Below, in pieces: positions 1 through 8,052 of a stretch of DNA of 64,000 nt. A program made the position numbers and the translations under genes. The stretch's first letter is position 1. Each line of letters starts with the position of its first letter. This stretch comes from Acinetobacter sp. ANC 3929 (GTDB lineage Bacteria > Pseudomonadota > Gammaproteobacteria > Pseudomonadales > Moraxellaceae). The notes beneath the pieces were generated by a model that was not told where the DNA came from, ran no database searches, and worked only from the letters and a program-made list of their open reading frames with translations. The stretch covers positions 868,001-932,000 of the forward strand of contig NZ_KB850000.1 in the NCBI RefSeq assembly GCF_000369405.1, read 5' to 3'.

Positions 1-81
1 TTAATTACATAATTTTACATTTTATGAATTGATTATCATTTTTTGTTATTAAATAGAGTTAGACAACAGACCAAGAGGCAT

Positions 82-106
82 AAAATAAAACCTCCCAAAG
101 GAGGTC
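82..106 (-). terminator. Intrinsic terminator of the broken NUDIX gene
   Basis: Read on the minus strand, a short CCTCC/GGAGG stem is followed by a T-rich run (TTTTATTTT). It lies just past the stop codon of the NUDIX reading frame, where a terminator is expected. Confidence 0.6.
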
Positions 107-112
107 CATTAT

Positions 113-562
113 TTATTGAGGATCAATTCTCTCTTTTGCTGCAGTCAATCCTAACTTAAACCAATCTGTATTGAACTCTTCACTGAAATTTTCGTTTTCC
201 CATGAATCTTTCGATCTCAAGCTCAATAAACTTTCAAATGGCTCATCGTAGGGATTAGTTACATCGGGTCTTTCAAATTTATCAACAAGTGTTTCAACAC
301 TATCAACATTAGCTATATAAAAATTGATTGTAAAACCAGCATCACTAATTTGAATTGCCTCCTCCTCTATCTGAGATTCGTCTAAATCAATACCTGTTTC
401 TTCTTTCAGTTCCCGAATGGCTGCTCTAATAGGATCAGTTTCATATGAACCACCAGGTAGGTGATAGCCCTGACGTTACACTTTCTTATAACCCGACTTT
501 CCGCCTTGTCCTATGAGGATATTCGTACCATCATAAACAATAAGATATGCTTTATTTGGCAT
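113..562 (-). pseudogene. NUDIX hydrolase, interrupted by an in-frame stop
   Basis: The reading frame starts MPNKAYLIVYDGTNILIG and runs about 28 codons to a TAA at 476-478. It then continues in the same frame with RQGYHLPGGSYETDPIRAA and the NUDIX signature REL-KEETGI, ending at 113. NUDIX enzymes hydrolyse nucleoside diphosphates linked to another group, using the acidic residues of this box. The stretch between the Gly-Gly and the Arg-Glu of the box is two residues shorter than usual, and the Glu expected before it is Thr. With the internal stop, this suggests a decayed, inactive gene. A sequencing error could explain the stop but not the short box. Nothing nearby indicates its former substrate. 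Confidence 0.75.
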
Positions 563-596
563 AGATTTTCTCTTTTATTTATTAAATTATTGGGAA

Positions 597-1358
597 TTAA
601 AGCGAAGTCACGTTTTTAGTAAATACATCAAAGCTTTCATATCCAATTGTAGGCAAAAATTCTACTTCTTTAATGGAGAGTGTTTCAGAATCAGCCAAAG
701 CACCCAATACAGGTTTTTTAGATGGGTTAAAAACATAATACAATTCTTGGCATTTCTTTATCACACCTGCTGCATCGATATCTTTATTTTCTGCCCTTAC
801 CGTATCTTGATAAACTGAAATAAAGTCATTCAAAGTTACCTTGCTCATATCTACTATGGATCTATAAAGTACAAAAGCACTAACCTTATCGCATTTTGAT
901 TTTATTGCTGATGCACTTACTGAACGAGACCAGCCAGCAAAATCTAGTCGAATCATTGAAACACCTTCTAAAATCGCACAGTATCTAAGAATTTTTTGCT
1001 CAGCCCCAACTGAAGATCCGAATAAAATGTTTACAAACCCTGACACTAGTGTGTTTACTGCTGATTTATTGTTCCCATCTATAAACCCATTAATAGATTC
1101 ATTGATGACATTACTAATATTTTTAGCATCATCTGATGTATATGCTTTGGTCTGATAAATGAAGGATTGTATTGTTGATATAGGGAATGTTTTATCAGTA
1201 CCTACCCCCGCACCTAATAAATCAGTTTTTATTTTTTCTGCAAAATACTCAGCTTTGGCATCTGCAAGAGCCATTAAAGAATCCAAATGTGCACTACATT
1301 CCTCCTTTAACTGTCCTGAGATATCCTCCCCAATAATTGCTTTAGTTATTGCTGCCAT
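597..1358 (-). CDS. Hypothetical protein, 253 residues
   Basis: I do not recognise this protein. The ATG at 1358 (MAAITKAIIGEDISG) is preferred because GAGG lies about nine bases upstream; an in-frame TTG five codons earlier has no such site. The sequence looks soluble and mostly alpha-helical, with no signal peptide and no clear membrane segment. A moderately hydrophobic Ala/Ser/Gly-rich stretch near residues 105-120 may be buried core. It sits alone in a very AT-rich patch beside a decayed NUDIX gene, so accessory status is likely. The intact frame of 253 codons in such AT-rich DNA argues that it is a real gene. Confidence 0.65.
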   Translation of the reverse strand: MAAITKAIIGEDISGQLKEECSAHLDSLMALADAKAEYFAEKIKTDLLGAGVGTDKTFPISTIQSFIYQTKAYTSDDAKNISNVINESINGFIDGNNKSAVNTLVSGFVNILFGSSVGAEQKILRYCAILEGVSMIRLDFAGWSRSVSASAIKSKCDKVSAFVLYRSIVDMSKVTLNDFISVYQDTVRAENKDIDAAGVIKKCQELYYVFNPSKKPVLGALADSETLSIKEVEFLPTIGYESFDVFTKNVTSL

Positions 1359-1373
1359 TTTTATTATCCTCAA

Positions 1374-1711
1374 TAATTTTTAGTAGTTTTATTTGTCATT
1401 TTTGACTTATATAAAATTACTTATTAGAAGATAAATTTCAAATCATTAATTGTATCTCAATACACAACTACGACCTATTTTATCAACTTTAATGATTGGT
1501 AATTCTCACTTTCAATTTTTTATCATCGTTTTATTAATCCCATTAAAATTTAAAATTAATATCCCATCCAATATGAAATTAAGTTTTCTAATCATATAAA
1601 TTAACACAACTAATAGTTAATATTATTTATATATTTTATTTTATATTCCTAAATAATAATTTACTGTTAAAAATGAAATTACTTTTAAGTTTTTCTTTAA
1701 TTAAAATTAAA
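1374..1711. other. AT-rich spacer, nothing recognised
   Basis: This is extremely AT-rich sequence with no ORF, hairpin terminator or repeat that I can support. It may hold promoters for the minus-strand gene to its left and for the structured RNA to its right, but no clear -35/-10 pair stands out among the many TA-rich tracts. Confidence 0.5.
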
Positions 1712-1920
1712 GTGCAGGAGCAAGGACTTCCCGATGATTGTATTATTACTTCACAGGGTTCCTGTTGTTGGGTTTAATAGCTCAGCTAACCTGTTCCACA
1801 ACCTGTAACCCACCAGTGGGTAAACGAAAGAACGAAGGACGCCACCCCAAAGACCCGCCTACAAGTGAGTCTTTACTTATTTGTATTTCAATAAAAATAC
1901 CACCTGAGGGTGGCAGATAA
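1712..1920 (+). ncRNA. Structured RNA candidate, possibly C4 antisense-like
   Basis: This GC-richer island lies in very AT-rich DNA and folds strongly. Visible stems are ACAGG/CCTGT at 1753-1765, GGGTT/AACCC at 1770-1774 and 1807-1811, CCCA/TGGG at 1809-1820, AAAGAC/GTCTTT at 1849-1874, and CCACC/GGTGG at 1900-1913. The layout resembles the phage C4 antisense RNAs, small structured RNAs that repress antirepressor genes; that resemblance is from memory and unverified. An overlapping frame from a TTG at 1738 to 1920 could encode 60 residues with a lipobox-like Leu-Thr-Cys, so a small lipoprotein is the alternative. No antirepressor or prophage gene is next to it. Confidence 0.4.
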
Positions 1921-1932
1921 TTTAATTATTCT

Positions 1933-2163
1933 TCAAAGTAATCGTCTACTTTTTTCAAACTCTTCATACTACTCCAACGAAGTGTCCACTAGAAAAAGCA
2001 GTTTTACGCTATTACATTCAAAAATTTCACACTTATAAGTAACTTCATCTAGATGCTCAGGTACCTCTTCATAAGTTACTGATAAATCCAAACTTAATGA
2101 CTATAATCTTGGAACCTTTATTAGATCATCTATTTTTAATTCCTTCCCCTGATATTTAATCAA
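1933..2163 (-). pseudogene. Decayed ORF remnant with two internal stops
   Basis: Reading the minus strand from 2163 gives a protein-like sequence (LIKYQGKELKIDDL, then VTYEEVPEHLDEVTYKCEIF, then SVKLLFLVDTSLE). It is broken by a TAG after about 20 codons and another TAG near the end, finishing at a TGA at 1933. There is no ATG with a ribosome binding site; only a TTG is in frame at the left edge. The acidic and hydrophobic pattern looks like coding sequence rather than chance. The family is unknown. It directly follows the methyltransferase stop codon and was probably its downstream operon partner. Confidence 0.45.
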
Positions 2164-2164
2164 T

Positions 2165-2962
2165 TTAAATATTTTGTTTTCTCTCCCCCAATATCGAAAA
2201 CATCAATGGTAAATTTTTACCAAAATGTCCAATCCTGTATTTTCCATCATCTTCAACCATATTATTAAAACAATTATATGATGAGTAATCATATTCTTTG
2301 AATTCAAGAATATTTACTCCATGATTGATTAAGCTTGTAAATATTTCACTCAGGCTATGATTCCAAGTAATTTCTTGATACTTTATTTCTGCAGATTTAT
2401 TAGCATATGAGCCAGTACATGTTTCATTTATAGGGTCATTTTTGAAGTAGCTATATGTTATATTTTTACTTTCATCATCAAACATCCATATTACTGGGTG
2501 AAATTCAACAATCAAAAATTTACCTCCAATTTTTAAAAAATTGGATATTATATTAGCCCATAAATCTAAATTTTCTAGCCATCCTATGACCCCGTAACTG
2601 GTAAATATGTAATCGTATTGTTTGTCTAAAATACTGGGTAGTTCATAAATATTGGAACAAATAAAATCTACATTTAAACCTAGTTCATCATTAAACTCTT
2701 TTGCTTTTTTAATAGCTTCTTCTGAAAAATCTATAGCTGTAACATTTGCTCCAAGTTGAGCCAAAGATATTGAATCTTGTCCAAAATGACATTGTAAGTG
2801 TAGTATGGATTTGCCTGAAATATCCCCTAAAATACCTAATTCTATTGGGTTTAGAGTGTTTCTTCCTTTTAAAAAGGAAATATTGTCATAAAACTCACTA
2901 TTGATATGCGCATTTGTTTTTAAATTCCACGCATTCTTATTGATACTTATATAGTCACTCAT
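2165..2962 (-). CDS. Class I SAM-dependent methyltransferase
   Basis: This 265-residue protein is probably a cytosolic methyltransferase of unknown substrate. Motif I, SILHLQCHFGQDSISLAQLG, lies near residues 50-70 and the acidic end of strand 2 follows at VTAIDFSEEAI. The post-motif regions DFICSNIYELP and YDYIFTSYGVIGWL are typical of the Methyltransf_11/25 group. The start is supported by AAGGA seven bases before the ATG. A frame that appears to have been its operon partner is broken immediately downstream. The gene is much more AT-rich than the core genes to the right. Small-molecule methylation is likelier than DNA methylation because no NPPY-type motif is present. Confidence 0.8.
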   Translation of the reverse strand: MSDYISINKNAWNLKTNAHINSEFYDNISFLKGRNTLNPIELGILGDISGKSILHLQCHFGQDSISLAQLGANVTAIDFSEEAIKKAKEFNDELGLNVDFICSNIYELPSILDKQYDYIFTSYGVIGWLENLDLWANIISNFLKIGGKFLIVEFHPVIWMFDDESKNITYSYFKNDPINETCTGSYANKSAEIKYQEITWNHSLSEIFTSLINHGVNILEFKEYDYSSYNCFNNMVEDDGKYRIGHFGKNLPLMFSILGERKQNI

Positions 2963-3016
2963 TTTTTATCCTTAATTTCAAAAATATTCAGTGCTTTGGT
3001 TTTTGATTAATTCGTA

Positions 3017-3427
3017 TCACTTGTGTGCATAGCCATATCTTGTTTCATGGTCATCAGGCAATTGTGGGACCCTTGCATCATACTCAGGTTTATTCCACTC
3101 TGCGACAATATTTAATCCCCATATGATTATCACTGACTTGTGCCATGGTTGTGATTTTTTTGCGACTACGATTGTGGATGATTCAGCAAAGTAACGAAGA
3201 TCTAAATATTTTTTAGTTTTGGTTAATAATATCGATATCCACGTCACTGTTTCTAAAACTGTACCGTGAAAATATTTTTCACCACCATGGCCAATAAAAC
3301 CTGCACTAGATAGCAGGAATTCAACTCCTGCTATGTGCGCTAATTCTAGGTTTTTATCCCAACTAGCATCCCAGCCATCATACAATATTGATGGTGTTAA
3401 GCACCCTCCTGAACAATTTGAAGCCAA
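3017..3427 (-). CDS. Hypothetical protein, probably 5'-truncated
   Basis: The frame encodes up to 136 residues but begins at a TTG with no ribosome binding site. In the same frame it stays open about 25 codons further upstream, to a TGA, without any ATG. The text itself looks like a real protein: GGCLTPSILYDGWDASWDKN near the start, a Trp/Ile-rich centre and a charged C terminus, ARVPQLPDDHETRYGYAHK. I do not recognise the family. An ATG in another frame about 85 bases upstream (MKKKNHTST) hints that the original start was lost through a frameshift. The best reading is a remnant or a damaged gene of the accessory patch. Confidence 0.4.
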   Translation of the reverse strand: MASNCSGGCLTPSILYDGWDASWDKNLELAHIAGVEFLLSSAGFIGHGGEKYFHGTVLETVTWISILLTKTKKYLDLRYFAESSTIVVAKKSQPWHKSVIIIWGLNIVAEWNKPEYDARVPQLPDDHETRYGYAHK

Positions 3428-3727
3428 AATACCAAGTTTAGAAGATTCAGATAACTTGAAGTTATGTTGAAGTATGATTTTTCTTTTTCATACGGGTAGT
3501 TAAGAAGTAGGATTAAAATTTATTTATTAAGTAAAGTTGATCTTTATAGAACTTACACATTTCACTCATCAATTAGAGGATATTTTTTAATATATAGCTA
3601 ATTAATTTTATGAAATATGCTTAATGTTTCTATAAATAAAAAATAAGTATAAGTCATTGACATCACTTCAATAATCAATCTATAAATTAAAGTAATTTTC
3701 ATGTAAATATAAAATAAAGGAATTGGG
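3428..3727. other. AT-rich spacer
   Basis: No gene or clear hairpin is visible. The right end carries AAGGA seven bases before the DUF2867 start codon. Several TATAAA/TAAAAT-like tracts could be promoter elements, but none pairs convincingly with a -35 box. Confidence 0.5.
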
Positions 3728-4213
3728 ATGCAAAATCAAAACGACATCACTCCTTTGGTTGCCCCACTTGAAGCATTAAATTTCCTGCATAAAGATTATC
3801 GATATATCAATAAACAACTGAATGCTCTTCAAGCCTATCACTTGATGACAAGTAATCCACCATTTTGGCTACGCATTGCCTTTAAAATCAGAGATTTTTG
3901 GAGCTTTAAATTAGCAGGTGTACAACCAATTCAGGGCTTTGACTCTATCAAGGCACAAACTGTTCAAGTTAATGAAAAACTAGATTTTTTTGATGTAGTC
4001 AAAATCACAAAGACAGAATTATTTTTACAATCAACAGATAAGCATCTACGGGTATTAGTAGCCTTACAGATTCATGAACATGATGACATCCAAAATAAGC
4101 TCACCGTTACAACCAGTGTGGTGACTTATAATTTTTTTGGAAAGATTTATATGCTACCGGTCTCTTTAGTTCATGGTTTGATTGTCAGAAACTCATTAAA
4201 AAATTTAAATTAA
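3728..4213 (+). CDS. DUF2867 domain protein
   Basis: This 161-residue protein of unknown function appears to be of the DUF2867 type. The family is recognised from the N-terminal DYRYINKQLNALQAYHLMTS region, the WLRIAFKIRDFWSFKLAGV segment and a C-terminal beta-rich part ending in a hydrophobic stretch (KIYMLPVSLVHGLIVRNSL). In this family the fold is thought to resemble lipid- or polyketide-binding START-like domains, but no activity is established. AAGGA lies seven bases before the ATG. It stands alone, facing the TonB receptor gene from the other side of a shared terminator hairpin. Confidence 0.7.
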   Translation: MQNQNDITPLVAPLEALNFLHKDYRYINKQLNALQAYHLMTSNPPFWLRIAFKIRDFWSFKLAGVQPIQGFDSIKAQTVQVNEKLDFFDVVKITKTELFLQSTDKHLRVLVALQIHEHDDIQNKLTVTTSVVTYNFFGKIYMLPVSLVHGLIVRNSLKNLN

Positions 4214-4234
4214 TCGGTAGAGTGAATTATCACC

Positions 4235-4260
4235 AAAAGCGAATATTCAATATCGCTTTT
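4235..4260. terminator. Bidirectional terminator hairpin
   Basis: AAAAGCGA and TCGCTTTT arms enclose a ten-base loop between two convergent genes (DUF2867 protein and TonB receptor). The A/T runs at the stem ends can serve either strand. Confidence 0.6.
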
Positions 4261-4294
4261 AGTGAATACACTCGAAAGTGCCGATGAGAAAAAT

Positions 4295-6622
4295 CTATAT
4301 TTTCATATTAATCCCAAGTTGAAAACCACGCCCTGGCAAAGGTGCTATATATTTCAAAGGGGAATTATGCGGTCTCGCTTCCTCATTCAGCAGATTTGAG
4401 CCATTCAAGAAAACGTCAATATCAGAATTATTTAACTTAAGATGCTTACTAATTTGCATATCAAGCATATTAAAAGCAGGTAAAGGTACTTCTTCCGATA
4501 CATTCTTCCCTAGATATTTTGGCTTATCATAATAAATGCTTGAAAGACGTGCCGACCAATCTCCTTTACTCCAGTCTACGCTTGCTCCATAACGGCTTGT
4601 TGGCATGTTTGGTAAATAATTGCCATCATTAAATAAGCTATATTGATTTGGACTTAAGTTTTTATTTTTTACAAAATCAGCAAATGCGCCAAGCGTAAAA
4701 ATGCCAAACTGTTGAACATTCAGTTTCTGTTTAAGATCAATTTCAAAACCTGTAATCTCAGTATCTGTTTGAGTCCAGTATTTCAGAGGTAGCCGATTCG
4801 CAGTTTGTATTCCAGAATGAGTCAAGTAAAGATAGTTTTCAAATTTTACCTTATATACAGTGGCTTCAAGATTGAAATCTTTATAGCCAAATAAACCTGT
4901 AAGCTCTGTATTTTTGGATTTTTCAGGTTCTAACTTCTGATTTCCTTGCTCATTAATCATAATCGAATAATGGTTGCCACTCGCATAAAGTTCATTGAGC
5001 TCTGGTGCATGCTCCGATACAGAATATCTAAGCTTCATGCCCAGATAGTCATTTATTTTGAAATAAGAGCCCACGCTGTAGCTATCGAGATCAAAACTGG
5101 CATCTTTTAGTGTTGAATTGCTGGAATTACGGGAACTCTTAAAATCACTGGCTTTAATCTGATGATCCAAACGTTCTTGACGGTAGCCCGCATCGAAAGA
5201 TACACGATTCAGGTCAATTTTTTCTTGGATAAAGATTGCTTGAGTTTTTGTTTTTACATCAGGAAGGTAACGTAACTTGCCCTGTCCTTCGACTGTTCGA
5301 TGACTTAGACTAGCACCTAGCAGACCATTTAAATATGACAAAGCTTGATGTCTCAATAATAATTCTGCTTGTTTAGTGTCAAAGTGGTAATCGTTTGCAA
5401 GTTGTGCAGCTAAGTATTCACCAGAGCGATTGATCACCTGATTCGCTTTGAAATCGATTCCCTTCAAAAATGGCATATCAAAATTAAATTGACTATCTAA
5501 TGTATATTTTCGTTGATCTGTCTTTATCCCGACAGGCAGACCATCATAGGACGATTGAAATGACTTATTTTCTAAAGAAAAACCAGGGACACCATAGGCA
5601 TTTTTCTTTGAATCTGCGCTCAAACCAATATAACCATTATCCAAAAAATAGGTCGTTCCGATCGCATAGTGCTGATTTTCTAAATAGCTATTCCCCAATT
5701 TCCGATTATAGTTTGGCGTTACATCATTATTAATTCTGTTTTCTTTAAACTTAGCCGTATCAGGAACATACTCGGGATTAACAGGATTGGTATACGTTTT
5801 ACCACTCCAAACGGATGTAGGTTTATCTGTATAAAATGAAAACTTCCCATCCGCCCAATCCGGATTTTCAGTCATGAATTGATCAATATATTTTTGTGAA
5901 GCAGTGTTATAAATCTTCTGGATACGGGTATCCTTTTGACATGCATCTGCCAATGCTGAATTTACTCCCCCAGTAGCTGGAAAAACAGCACTATTACACA
6001 GTTCGGCTTTGCTCTGCCCAGGAATCTTATAAGACGAAATATCCTGTTTAGAAAATAAGAAGTTGGTTGAAAAATTACTTTGATTGTTCAGATTCAGTTT
6101 AAATCCATGAGCATCTGCATTATTCCAGCCTTTTCGTACAGCCAACTCTAAATTATGATCTTTCTTTGGCATCTCTTTGCTGATCAGGTTGTTCTCAATA
6201 TTTACACTGCCACCAATTGCGTTTCCGCCGTATCGCACACTATCAGAAGATTTATTCACATGAATAGATTGGTTAAATAATGGATCGAATGGAATATTAA
6301 TATTGCCACTGACCGCATTCATTCCATAAGCTGAAAGTCCATCCTCAAGAATTTGTACGCGATTGCCACTTAGACTGCGGATGACGGGTGCGCCAGAGTT
6401 TGGACCAAAAGCACTACTTTGCACCCCTGATACATGCTTAAGTGCATCTCCTAAAGTTTGATTTTCTGCCTTTCGATTCTCTACAACGATATTGTTTCCG
6501 ATTGAAAGATCAGTTTCTGCTTTTAAAGTAATGTTTGGCAAAATAACAGGACTATCCTGCTCATTTGCAGATGCTTGATGATTGATAAATAGAATGGCGA
6601 ATGCCAAGGCTTTGTAACGCAC
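4295..6622 (-). CDS. TonB-dependent outer-membrane receptor, ZnuD-like
   Basis: This gene encodes a 775-residue TonB-dependent receptor that would import a metal or metal complex across the outer membrane. I place the start at the GTG at 6622, six bases after AAGGAG. It gives MRYKALAFAILFINHQASA, a clean signal peptide; a longer reading from 6694 would translate through the upstream palindrome. The plug domain shows VIRSLSGNRVQILEDGLS and SSDSVRYGGNAIGGSVNI, and the barrel ends in the expected aromatic-rich strand (GRGFQLGINMKI). An extracellular loop near residues 215-240 carries two Cys that may form a disulfide. The plug resembles ZnuD zinc receptors, and the upstream palindrome supports metal control. 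The zinc assignment is inferred. Confidence 0.8.
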   Translation of the reverse strand: MRYKALAFAILFINHQASANEQDSPVILPNITLKAETDLSIGNNIVVENRKAENQTLGDALKHVSGVQSSAFGPNSGAPVIRSLSGNRVQILEDGLSAYGMNAVSGNINIPFDPLFNQSIHVNKSSDSVRYGGNAIGGSVNIENNLISKEMPKKDHNLELAVRKGWNNADAHGFKLNLNNQSNFSTNFLFSKQDISSYKIPGQSKAELCNSAVFPATGGVNSALADACQKDTRIQKIYNTASQKYIDQFMTENPDWADGKFSFYTDKPTSVWSGKTYTNPVNPEYVPDTAKFKENRINNDVTPNYNRKLGNSYLENQHYAIGTTYFLDNGYIGLSADSKKNAYGVPGFSLENKSFQSSYDGLPVGIKTDQRKYTLDSQFNFDMPFLKGIDFKANQVINRSGEYLAAQLANDYHFDTKQAELLLRHQALSYLNGLLGASLSHRTVEGQGKLRYLPDVKTKTQAIFIQEKIDLNRVSFDAGYRQERLDHQIKASDFKSSRNSSNSTLKDASFDLDSYSVGSYFKINDYLGMKLRYSVSEHAPELNELYASGNHYSIMINEQGNQKLEPEKSKNTELTGLFGYKDFNLEATVYKVKFENYLYLTHSGIQTANRLPLKYWTQTDTEITGFEIDLKQKLNVQQFGIFTLGAFADFVKNKNLSPNQYSLFNDGNYLPNMPTSRYGASVDWSKGDWSARLSSIYYDKPKYLGKNVSEEVPLPAFNMLDMQISKHLKLNNSDIDVFLNGSNLLNEEARPHNSPLKYIAPLPGRGFQLGINMKI

Positions 6623-6639
6623 ATTGAACTCCTTATTTT

Positions 6640-6667
6640 CAATTGTTATGTTATAACATAACAATTG
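6640..6667. promoter_or_regulatory. Perfect 28-bp palindrome, Zur-like operator
   Basis: A perfect palindrome with 14-base arms is centred on GTTATAAC, with flanking GTTAT and ATAAC half sites, and ends 17 bases before the chosen GTG of the TonB receptor. The half sites match the GTTAT...ATAAC halves of known Zur boxes, though the spacing differs from the usual form. The position suits repression of the receptor gene when zinc is plentiful. Confidence 0.6.
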
Positions 6668-6723
6668 AGTGTTCAAATAAAACCTAAGCTTCATTTTTCA
6701 TTCTTAATATGCGTGAAAAGGTT

Positions 6724-6747
6724 ATCGCTCAAATTCTTTTGAGCGAT
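6724..6747. terminator. Terminator hairpin after the persulfide operon
   Basis: ATCGCTCAAA and TTTGAGCGAT form a ten-pair stem with a four-base loop. It lies just after the stop of the minus-strand dioxygenase gene. The T tract on the minus strand is short and interrupted. Confidence 0.5.
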
Positions 6748-6761
6748 TCAATTTTTTATGA

Positions 6762-7631
6762 TTAATTAAAGTAATTCAGAGGCAGCTTTAAGTAGCGGAC
6801 TCCATTCGATTCTGGTTCAGGAAAATGCCCAGCATTCATGTTGATTTGGATTGCGGGAAGTATCAGTTTGGGCATAGACAAAGTTTTATCACGATCTTGA
6901 CGCATCTGAACAAAGTCTTGCTTTTGTGTTTTTGCATTTAAATGGATATTATTTCGCTTTTGCGAACCGATATCGGTCTGATAAATATATTCATCTCTGC
7001 CTTCTGGTTTGTAGTCATGGCATAAAAAAACACGCGTTTGCTCAGGTAATTCATACAATTTTTGAACAGACTCAAATAAAGTATTCGCACTACCTTTAGG
7101 AAAATCACAACGCGCCGTGCCATAGTCTGGCATAAATAGAGTATCACCAATAAAAACTGCATCACCGATGACATAGCTTAAGCAAGCTGGCGTATGCCCT
7201 GGTGTCGGTATGTTATATGCCTTCAAATTTCCAATGCTAAAATTTTCATTGTCCTGAAATAGATAATCGAACACTTGATGTGTATTAAAATATTTAATAT
7301 CAATATGATAAATCGCACTAAAAGTGTCTTGAACAATTGCGATCTTCTCGCTCATGGCAATTGTTCCACCAAGCTTCGACTTTAAATATTGTGAAGCCGT
7401 TAAATGATCGGCGTGAACATGTGTCTCCAAAATCCATTCAACAGTCAATGCCTCGGATTCAATGTAGGTAATAATCTCATCTGCTTGCTGTGTTGATGTT
7501 GAAGCTGAAGCTGCATCATAGTCAAGGACACTATCAATAATGGCACAATGCTTTGTTTCAGGATCATGTACGACATAGCTAAACGTATTGCTGTTTTCGT
7601 CGAAGAAGGCTTTTAGTACTGGATATTGCAT
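6762..7631 (-). CDS. Persulfide dioxygenase-like MBL-fold hydrolase
   Basis: This 289-residue protein of the metallo-beta-lactamase fold belongs to the ETHE1/Blh group, which oxidises glutathione persulfide to sulfite with a mononuclear iron. The metal motif ETHVHADHLTASQYLKSKLG lies near residues 68-88. TPGHTPACLSYVIGD supplies the next His, GDTLFMPDYGTARCDFP the bridging Asp, and LCHDYKPEGRDE the last His; the last two are hallmarks of the ETHE1 branch. AGGAG precedes the ATG. It is the last gene of a three-gene minus-strand operon with two YeeE-type membrane proteins, so it probably detoxifies sulfide-derived persulfides. Confidence 0.85.
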   Translation of the reverse strand: MQYPVLKAFFDENSNTFSYVVHDPETKHCAIIDSVLDYDAASASTSTQQADEIITYIESEALTVEWILETHVHADHLTASQYLKSKLGGTIAMSEKIAIVQDTFSAIYHIDIKYFNTHQVFDYLFQDNENFSIGNLKAYNIPTPGHTPACLSYVIGDAVFIGDTLFMPDYGTARCDFPKGSANTLFESVQKLYELPEQTRVFLCHDYKPEGRDEYIYQTDIGSQKRNNIHLNAKTQKQDFVQMRQDRDKTLSMPKLILPAIQINMNAGHFPEPESNGVRYLKLPLNYFN

Positions 7632-7644
7632 TGACTCACTCCTA

Positions 7645-8052
7645 CTACTTGGCCCAAAGGCGATGGATCAACATACCAAGTAACATTGCTCCGATAAAAT
7701 ACAAAATCTCAAAATTACCAAGTCCAATCAATGTAAGTGCAGGTGCGGGGCAAATCCCTGCAATCCCCCAACCAATCCCAAATAATACCGCACCAATGAT
7801 TAACTTCCGATCAATTTTATTGTTTGTTGGTAATGAGATCGTTTCACCAAATAACGTTTTTTGATGACGCAATGCTCGCTGAAATGGGATAAATGCAACC
7901 GCAATCGCACCAATCATGACAAACATCAAACTGATATCCCAATCCCCGAAAATATCAAGAAAACTTAACACCTTTTCTGGATTTGACATGCCTGAGACAA
8001 GTAAGCCTAGTGCAAATATGCTGCCAAACAAAAAAGCGAGTAGATTTTTCAC
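7645..8052 (-). CDS. YeeE/YedE-family transporter half (DUF6691)
   Basis: This 135-residue integral membrane protein has about four hydrophobic segments. The motifs GSIFALGLLVSGMSNPEKVL near the N terminus and GIGWGIAGICPAPALTLIG near residues 90-110 are typical of YeeE/YedE proteins that move thiosulfate or other sulfur species; the conserved Cys of GICPAP is present. It starts with GTG and overlaps the stop of the preceding half-transporter by four bases (GTGA), a sign of translational coupling. The two short proteins together equal one full-length YeeE. Function is inferred from family and from the adjacent persulfide dioxygenase. Confidence 0.8.
   Translation of the reverse strand: MKNLLAFLFGSIFALGLLVSGMSNPEKVLSFLDIFGDWDISLMFVMIGAIAVAFIPFQRALRHQKTLFGETISLPTNNKIDRKLIIGAVLFGIGWGIAGICPAPALTLIGLGNFEILYFIGAMLLGMLIHRLWAK

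Noticed and set aside
1778..1785. TAGCTCAG, the D-arm motif of tRNAs, inside the structured island
   Set aside because: No acceptor stem, anticodon arm or T-loop sequence lies at tRNA spacing around it, so it is not a tRNA gene.
1..3700. A prophage or genomic island with defined ends
   Set aside because: No integrase, structural phage gene, tRNA target or att-like repeat is visible; the segment is only AT-rich and decayed, and its left border is outside the window.
6623..6694. A longer N terminus for the TonB receptor
   Set aside because: It would place the palindromic operator and the ribosome binding site inside the coding sequence and disrupt the signal peptide.
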